This document shows, in pieces, positions 57,907 through 64,000 of a DNA stretch of 64,000 nucleotides (its first letter is position 1; each line of letters begins with the position of its first letter). Source of the stretch: Lentinula raphanica (taxonomy: Eukaryota; Basidiomycota; Agaricomycetes; Agaricales; Omphalotaceae); the NCBI GenBank assembly GCA_027919835.1, contig JANVFP010000029.1, positions 248,001 to 312,000 on the forward strand. The letters run 5' to 3'. Below the pieces are notes generated by a model. That model was not told the DNA's origin, searched no databases, and was given only the letters and a program-made list of their open reading frames with translations. A program made the translations under genes and the position numbers.

Positions 57907-58889
57907 ATGTCAGCGTCAACGTCGTCGAGTAACAACGCGGCAGGCCCGTCTTCAACAATTACACCGTCGCATCCAGCAGTAGATGCAGAGCTAGAGAAAC
58001 TACTCTCAAGAGAGGCATCGGCTTTCCAGAGGGAAGTTGAAGTAGAGAGGATCTTGAAGGCTTTCAAACTCAAGTGGGTGCTGCTTGCCTATAGTATGCT
58101 GCTGTCTATGGATCACCATCATGTAGCCCGTATGACATACTAGATCTGGACGAGACCGCAACTCAAGAAGACATCAAGAAGAAGTACAGGCAATTATCTC
58201 TGTGTTAGTCTTACTGTCAGCTTTTAAAGTCTCGATCCTGTTTATTTGTTATTCTCCTTAGTTATTCATCCGGATAAGACCCCTCACCTCCGTGCGCCTG
58301 ATGCTTTCGACATTCTAAAGAAAGCGGAATCGGAGCTTTCTGAAAAGGCCAAGCGGGACGAACTGGATGCTTTAATAGCTCAAGCCCGAACTCTACTCGT
58401 TCGTGAGATGGGCTGGTCGGGAATTAATCCCAAGGCTATCAAGGACCTTGAATCCAGTGACGAAGTAACAGCACTAGGTGGAGTCAAAGTTTGGAGAGAA
58501 AGAGTGAGAGCGAAAACCAAGGAACTCTTAATTGATGAAGAACTACGACGGAGGAAGTGAGTACTTAGGCTCTAGAGTCTACATTTTCGTTACTCCAATC
58601 CGTTGTTCTGACTGCTGTTATTCGTTCTCTTCTAGAGCGCTTCAGCTTGCACTCGCTAATGAAGGCTTAGAAGCACGGAAGAAGGACGAAGAAGTAGCCA
58701 GCAGGAAGAGAAAAGCTGATGAGGACAAAGCTTGGGAAGGTATCGCCTTCATTGAATCTCTTTGTCTGTTGTCACTGCTAATATCCATCCTGCCTAGCAA
58801 ATCGAGAACAACGTGTAGATTCCTGGCGCTCCTTTGCAAACACCAGCAAGAAGAAGAAGAAGAACAAATCCGCTGGCCTACTAGGGTAA
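57907..58889 (+). CDS. J-domain protein, DNAJC8/Spf31-like
   Basis: The start is ATG 57907. The leader is Ser-rich, then D-A-E-L-E-K-L-L-S-R-E and R-I-L-K-A-F-K-L. After an intron the J domain reads P-Y-D-I-L-D-L-D, K-K-K-Y-R-Q-L-S-L and, joined across the next intron, the H-P-D-K loop. It is followed by A-F-D-I-L-K-K-A and long charged helices. The last exon encodes R-V-D-S-W-R-S-F and a Lys-rich end finishing G-L-L-G with TAA 58887-58889. This is the layout of DNAJC8 and fission-yeast Spf31, spliceosome-associated J-proteins that recruit Hsp70. A nuclear location is therefore likely. Its start lies 136 bp from the chosen Cox11 start on the opposite strand. Confidence 0.88.
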
Positions 58890-60058
58890 CTGTTACACGC
58901 TGCAGGAGCTAACAGTCAAACAGTTTTATAATATTATATTATACTAAGTACAAATTTTGAGCTTCCGGAACTTGTGTGTAGTCCTGTAGGCTGTTTCAGT
59001 CTACTAAGTTATGCAAATGAAATCTATATTCAACCTTTTCGAAGCCTGCGTTATATACACATGTACTGCGTGCTGGCCATCGAGTTTGAGGACTTTGAGT
59101 GATTTGCAGCACACGTTGCGGATGTATTGGAAGCAGGAGAACATACAGAATTGTACACAGGTGGCAAAAGGCAATAAGCTGAAGAACAAAGGAGAGTAGG
59201 TAGCACAAGGTAGCACAGAGAAACAAACGACCAGTCGAGATTTCTATATACAAAAGGTATGCAGCAAGATGGCAAGATGTTATATACAAAATGAGGAGGC
59301 AAAGGGCGATATAAAGATATGCACGATACGTCCAACATGAAGATCCCAATGTATCAACGTCCAAGAGTCGCAATTTTGGCAGAGGACGTCGAGTGGATCA
59401 TGATACATAAGGGCAGAGAAGAAAAAAACCTTTGCAAAAGAGATATAGCAGCCAAATCTCCTCCCAGTGTACATCACTGGTTCCAAGGAAAAATTGTAGA
59501 TGCAAATGGAGGTAGAGACCTTTCGGCATCAGCGAAAATGGTGTAGTAAGTGAAAAGGAACGTATATGTGCATTTCCTGCATAGGAAGAAGAGATTCAAG
59601 GAACGTCGAGGGTAGCAAGAAGCAAGACTGAGAGATTCAAGGAGAGTAGTGTTAACAGAGTAAGCAGAAACGCAAGAGGGTGGTCGGTACGTAGGTACAA
59701 GGGAAAGGCAGATGCAGTGAATGAGGGGACACAACGAGAAGACTGGTGGTACAAAACAGGGAACGGAAAGCTGCGCACAGCGATGCAACGGCAGCAATTG
59801 ATAGCTTTGCAGGGCAAAAAAAGACGAGAGATGGATTTAGATATAAACACCGGAGATGAATGAAACGAGGGTGGGAAGATAGTGGATGCTGAGACTGGTG
59901 GCACATTATTCCAACAACAAAGATGAACATTGAAAGAGAATGAGTTAAAAAATTCCGAGCCAAGCGGCGCAGTGCGCAGATTTTGGCGCATTCGATAGTA
60001 TGCGTTACCGCAAGGTACCCACGGGTGGCTTCACAGATGGGCTGACGATGCGATACAA
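58890..60058. other. Intergenic region
   Basis: About 1.2 kb between convergent 3' ends, purine-rich on the plus strand. Several pyrimidine-rich minus-strand frames exist (for example 59652-60062) but read as low-complexity Cys/Leu/Pro without domains. No gene is supported. Confidence 0.4.
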
Positions 60059-62002
60059 TCAAGATAATTGGAAAGCACTTCCTAACTTGGAATGCTGCCC
60101 TCTTGCTTCTTCTTCGACATCGGTGTCATTTCCATCTGGAGCAACCAAACTTCCAAAGGAGATTCTTCTTGAAGGCGCAAGTCGTTTGACACGACGCAAC
60201 GTCTTACGAGGTGGGCTGGTAGCTTGGCTAGGTGTACCAAGTGCGATGGTGGAATAGTTGGAAGTTGGAAGATTAGGTCGAGCAGGTGCCGCTGGAATAT
60301 GTAAATGTGGTAATTCTTCCCCTAAAATACTTGGGTTTCGTTGTATATTCATCCGTGGGGGCGGAACAACCAAGGATTGAGCAGAGATCGGAGAAGACGT
60401 CAACGATTCCGAAGTAACTTTTGAAGAGGTAGATTTGGTCGGCGTATTCTTTGTTTTCGTGCGCTTCTTTATCTTTGTTTGATCTGAACCGGGGGGTCCA
60501 TACCAGGGGAAGCAAGGCCTTTGCTCGGTTTCCCTCCGTGTCCCTTGGCTTTCTTGACCAGACGATCACGAAGCTTCTCTTCTTCATCACTGGAGGGACA
60601 TGGGCTAACGCTCATCTCCTCTCTAGCTTTGGAACTATATATATTCCCGTAGGGATTATTCGCACGTTTTCCTTTCTCCCTTTCTCGGGCTTCCTGTGCA
60701 AGTGCACCGTAAGACGGAGCACGTTTAAAAGTCTGGCGAGTAGGGGAAGGGGTCCTTGCAGATACAGCAACGGTTTCATCATCCTTCGATGCAGTGTACG
60801 GCGGGTTACAGAAAGACTCTGCACGTCGAACACGTTGAACTCTAGGATCAACCGGACCAGGCAGAGCAGACGGCAAGAGCAGTGGCTCAATTTGACCGTC
60901 AGACAGGCTGCTTCGATTCCCGTCGATCATTGAACTATCTGAATTGCTGAAAGTCGAAGCAGATCGACGAATGAGGTTGGGACGAGCAGCGGAGGTTGAG
61001 AGAGAGGAGAGCGAGCTAAGGGTGGAGGAACTGGGTGTAGAGGGGCTGATAAGAGAAGGGACGTGTGCGGACCGAGGAGGCGACGAAGATCGATGATCCA
61101 CTTGGTCGAGACGAGCTTGAGCTTGAGCGCGAGCGCGAGATCTTGTGTATGGGTGATAGTTCGAGTTTGGGACAAGATTGTCTGTGCGTTGTAAACGAGT
61201 GGACAACCTATTTATTCAAGGGATGCATAAGCGAACACAAAGGAATTGTTGTATAAAGGCAGATAATGGACAAACCGGGTGATATTATCCCCAATCTTAC
61301 GTTCGCCAGAGTTGAGAAAATCCATGCTAGATTGATGATAGAGCGGGCGCCGAGGTATGACTCGCGAACGTTTTCTAGTCAAACCCGCATTCACGTCACT
61401 TTCAGCAGAATAACACGAAACATCATCGTTCTCGTCCGCCACTGCGAGCTTAGATGCCCGCGATGAGTCCTCTTTAGCACGTTGGCGGGAAATCTCGATG
61501 AGTTTAACTCGAGTTGCACGCAGAGAGTGAGGCCACTCTATGGGTCCTTTCGCATTGGCCACTCCACGAGCAATTTTATCAAGGAGATTTGAGGGTGGTA
61601 TGGGGCCATTGAAGGGAGTGACGAGATGCGAGGGTAGAGCGTCCAATGTCTGATGACGAAGATGTTTTTGAGCCGTTGAGAATATGATTATACTTTCGTT
61701 ATTGATTGTGCCAAAACACATACCCTGGATAGTAACAAGACTTGATCTGGTTTCCAGTCTGACTCGCAGTCTTCGCCTACGTCCTGATTTGAGCTGTTCC
61801 AGCTATCTGTGCTTCTCCTGTTGTTGTTGTTGTTTGCGAACAGCCATGACTGACAAGTCGGAGAACCACAGTTGGATGTTCTTGGTGTATGTGGGGATGC
61901 GATAGAACCTTGAGAGAGCAAAGAAGAGCGACGACGAAGCAAAGGAGGATGTGGAAGTACTATAGCAAGCGTAGAGACGCGATTCTGGCGCCTCGAGCTC
62001 AT
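60059..62002 (-). CDS. Ser-rich basidiomycete protein of unknown function, frame interrupted at a C6 run
   Basis: The start is ATG 62002 (M-S-S-R-R-Q-N-R). Two ordinary introns connect L-L-L-S-R to T-L-D-A-L-P-S-H-L-V-T-P-F-N-G and I-G-D-N-I-T-R to L-S-T-R-L-Q-R. The segment P-P-S-N-L-L-D-K-I-A-R-G-V-A followed by W-P-H-S-L-R-A-T-R-V looks like a conserved helical module. The rest is Ser/Arg/Pro-rich. The frame K-L-R-D-R-L-V-K-K-A-K ends at a stop near 60469, while the C-terminal part (I-K-K-R-T-K-T-K, then R-R-I-S-F-G-S-L) is in another frame. The switch occurs around the C6 run at 60491-60496 and needs either one extra C or a 20-nt intron. Stop at 60059. Confidence 0.65.
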
Positions 62003-62660
62003 CGTAGTGGTAGTATTGGACGGAAAAGAAACGTGTCTGGTGGGAATCCGTCAAAGCGAAATTTCTCAAAATGAAGTTTATGTCACAATTCTGATTTGGA
62101 TTGAACCAAAAGTTCCTTATTTGGTCAAGTCTATGTACGAAATAATGATTAACGGTGCACGTTCCAATTCCGATTGACATTGAAAGCGGAAAGATAGAAC
62201 TTAGAAGGTCATCCAATCACTTCTACTTATGCAGCGTAGGCACCAGCCTCAGGCTCCAGGGACGACCGGCGATAAGTGCGAAGGCATCCTTACTCCAAAT
62301 CTCATCCCTTTGCCTTAGGTCTCTTTTGATAATTCAGACCATGGTGGACACGTATAGTGAGCTTTGATATCAACCTCCGTGTATGAGGTCTTATTTAATT
62401 TCGTTGCGTGGAAGTCGACCGAGTCCCTGTCGAATTTCCAAATTCGCGGAGACACAGGATAAAGCTTTAAAAGATCGAAGAAGTGTCTTGTGAAGCAACC
62501 GTCGATGAAAACATTCAATGTGAGCTCGCAGTTACAGTGACTCAAGAGGACGAAGTGAGTGTAGTTGATAGGCACAGAAAATGGGACAGTACTGCGATAT
62601 TCGTGCATATTAATTGGACATATCATGAAATGCAGTCCGTCACACACCATTCGAACACGG
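62003..62660. other. Intergenic region
   Basis: About 660 bp between the start of the Ser-rich gene and the stop of the small membrane-protein gene. No further gene is supported. Confidence 0.4.
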
Positions 62661-62994
62661 TCAATGCTCTTCTTCCTTCTCAGCCATGAGTTTTGCTTCG
62701 ATAGCCTCAACCCTTGCTAACCGTGTCTTCCTGCTTTCTGCTATCTCTGCCTTCTTCTTTGCAATGAGAACAGCCGCAGTCTGGTCCCATCTATATGCCA
62801 GATAGCCACCATATCCAAAAACACCCATTGCAAGAGCATGCCCACCCAAGTCTGGATCATGTCAAATTGTGAAGCCTTATGTTTAGATCAAATCACGAAC
62901 TTTCAAATAGGTTTCGTTTTTGTATTCCGAGTTGACCGAATCTCGCAGCCAAGCCAAATAATGAGAAACCTAGGATATTGGCTAGCATCGACAT
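62661..62994 (-). CDS. Small hydrophobic protein, probably of the mitochondrial inner membrane
   Basis: Two exons give about 94 residues. Exon 1 begins M-S-M-L-A-N-I-L-G-F-S-L-F-G-L-A-A-R-F (62994 down to about 62894) and is hydrophobic. An intron of about 52 nt precedes exon 2, which reads N-L-G-G-H-A-L-A-M-G-V-F-G-Y-G-G-Y-L-A-Y-R-W-D-Q, a second hydrophobic segment. A charged coiled tail follows (K-K-K-A-E-I-A-E-S-R-K) ending E-E-E-H, stop TGA 62661-62663. Two short helices plus a charged tail and G-H-A-L-A-M-G resemble accessory subunits of mitochondrial respiratory complexes, such as small complex I subunits. The exact subunit cannot be named. Confidence 0.7.
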
Positions 62995-63213
62995 TGTGGA
63001 GAAGAGTTTGGAACCCAAGAGCAATCTGAATGCTGAAACCTGTTGATGGTAGTAGGGAAAGCGTTATTCCAGCGCCTATGGACTTGTATGTGTGAAGCGC
63101 CCCCGGAGAGCGCCCATTATATCATCTTCAATCTTCTTCAACGTTCTGCAAATTGTGCCCTACTCCTCTTGCTACTCTGATTCTTTTCTGAACACGCTGC
63201 GAGATCATAAATC

Positions 63214-64000
63214 ATGTCCTCAACCGAAGAGAAATTTGAGATCGCCAAGAAACAAAAGGAAACCGGCGATATAGCTTTCAAAGAAGGGAAAGTCAAAGAA
63301 GGTAGGAACGAGACATAATCCAACTTCTGACTCTATCTGCGTATTCAATCGATTTGCTTTCTTCAAAAGCTTTGGTCTCATACCATGGGGTGCGTCGTTG
63401 AGTCTATATAATGTTATGTGGCGTTTGAGATATCTATCTAGGCTTTAATGTACGCGCAAGGGTTAGACAAGCGAGTAGATATATTCGAATGATAGAAGAG
63501 GGCTCTGCTGAATCCGCGTTATGGTTGGTCTAGGAATGCTTTCAAGTCCATGGGAATGTCAGATCCTGCTGAAGCTGGTCAAAGTAAAACTGAAGTGAGT
63601 GGCAAAGTATTTTGAGCATATACAAATATCTGACTATCATTCTCTGCATTTGGAGGTTGATGAATTCCTAGAGAAGATCTACAATAATATGTCTGCGTGC
63701 CACATGAAAACTGGGAACTGGAGGCGTACGCAGGAAACAGCAGAGAAGGTAGTGCTTTGAACTCTATCAAACCATCATCGATACTGATCGTCCCACTTCC
63801 ATAGGTACTATCAAAGAACGACAAAAACTACAAGGCCATGTATCGTAAAGCAAAAGCACTGGCCGAACAAGGATACCTCGAAAGGGCCTACAAATTGTAC
63901 GAAGATCTGATAACCAAGAATCCATCAGGCATGCCTTAGCTCGTTTCTATTCAAAACACGCTCTTAACATGAGTGTTTTCTCAGAGGCTACTCTATATGA
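63214..64000 (+). CDS. TPR protein, co-chaperone-like (3' end beyond the window or at 63939)
   Basis: The start is ATG 63214: E-E-K-F-E-I-A-K-K-Q-K-E-T-G-D-I-A-F-K-E-G opens a TPR array as in FKBP/AIP-type co-chaperones. After two introns the frame reads A-L-M-Y-A-Q-G-L-D-K-R (63442-63474), then meets TGA and TAG in the same frame before continuing as K-R-A-L-L-N-P-R-Y-G. Later segments I-Y-N-N-M-S-A-C-H-M-K-T-G-N-W and N-Y-K-A-M-Y-R-K-A-K-A-L are typical TPR helices. The frame stops at TAG 63937-63939 unless a GC-AG intron (about 63929-63984, with CTTAAC branch-like and TTTTCTCAG acceptor) is spliced, in which case the gene leaves the window. Binding of Hsp70/Hsp90 tails is inferred from the family. 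Confidence 0.65.

Noticed and set aside
1..64000. CRISPR arrays, bacterial operons or insertion sequences
   Set aside because: The window is eukaryotic with dense spliceosomal introns. No regularly spaced direct repeats with unique spacers and no transposase or reverse-transcriptase motifs were seen.

Overview
The window reads as a gene-dense stretch of a basidiomycete nuclear genome, most likely an Agaricomycete. The evidence is spliceosomal introns of about 45-80 nt with GT...AG ends in almost every gene, Ser/Pro-rich disordered proteins, typical basidiomycete families (short BTB proteins in tandem, EHN-type epoxide hydrolase, AhpC/TSA-2 fusions, SIT4-associated protein starting MFWRFGFH), intron-bearing tRNA genes, and a small ORF ending in a CaaX box that looks like a mating-pheromone precursor. 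All functional names come from reading motifs; no database search was run.

Layout. 1-8.7 kb: 3' end of a glycosyltransferase-like gene, a head-to-head pair of paralogous TPR + CCCH zinc-finger genes, and a very long disordered protein carrying a thioredoxin-like AhpC/TSA-2 domain. 8.75-11.7 kb is gene-poor and leads to a GCN4/CpcA-type bZIP regulator. 14-18.5 kb: an MFS anion permease and, convergent with it, a trans-3-hydroxy-L-proline dehydratase. 18.5-30.8 kb: a large Caf120/Skg3-like PH-domain gene flanked on both sides by intron-containing tRNA-Asp genes (two on the minus strand to the left, two on the plus strand to the right); the left flank also holds a 200-bp direct repeat that contains a piece of a tRNA-Asp gene.

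30.8-44.6 kb: a carnitine O-acyltransferase with peroxisomal and possibly mitochondrial signals, a UPF1-like SF1 helicase, a YwbE-like/UBZ protein, three tandem BTB paralogues and a single-pass membrane protein of unknown role. 44.6-53.4 kb: the pheromone-like gene, an epoxide hydrolase and a SAPS-domain phosphatase regulator. 53.4-64 kb: a gene-poor stretch with a 39-bp minisatellite, tRNA-Ile(AAT), Cox11, a DNAJC8/Spf31-like J-protein, a Ser-rich unknown protein whose frame is interrupted at a C6 run, a small mitochondrial-type membrane protein and a TPR co-chaperone-like gene that runs to the window edge.

The genes are mostly housekeeping and do not form one obvious pathway. Possible functional links are the permease/hydroxyproline dehydratase neighbours, mitochondrial functions (carnitine shuttle, Cox11, small inner-membrane-type protein), and RNA or post-transcriptional roles (CCCH pair, Caf120-like protein, helicase, Spf31-like J-protein). 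The most notable items are the CaaX pheromone-like precursor, the predicted dual targeting of the carnitine acyltransferase, the tRNA-Asp cluster with its repeat, and two places where intact paralogy or frame would need introns of only 20-21 nt.
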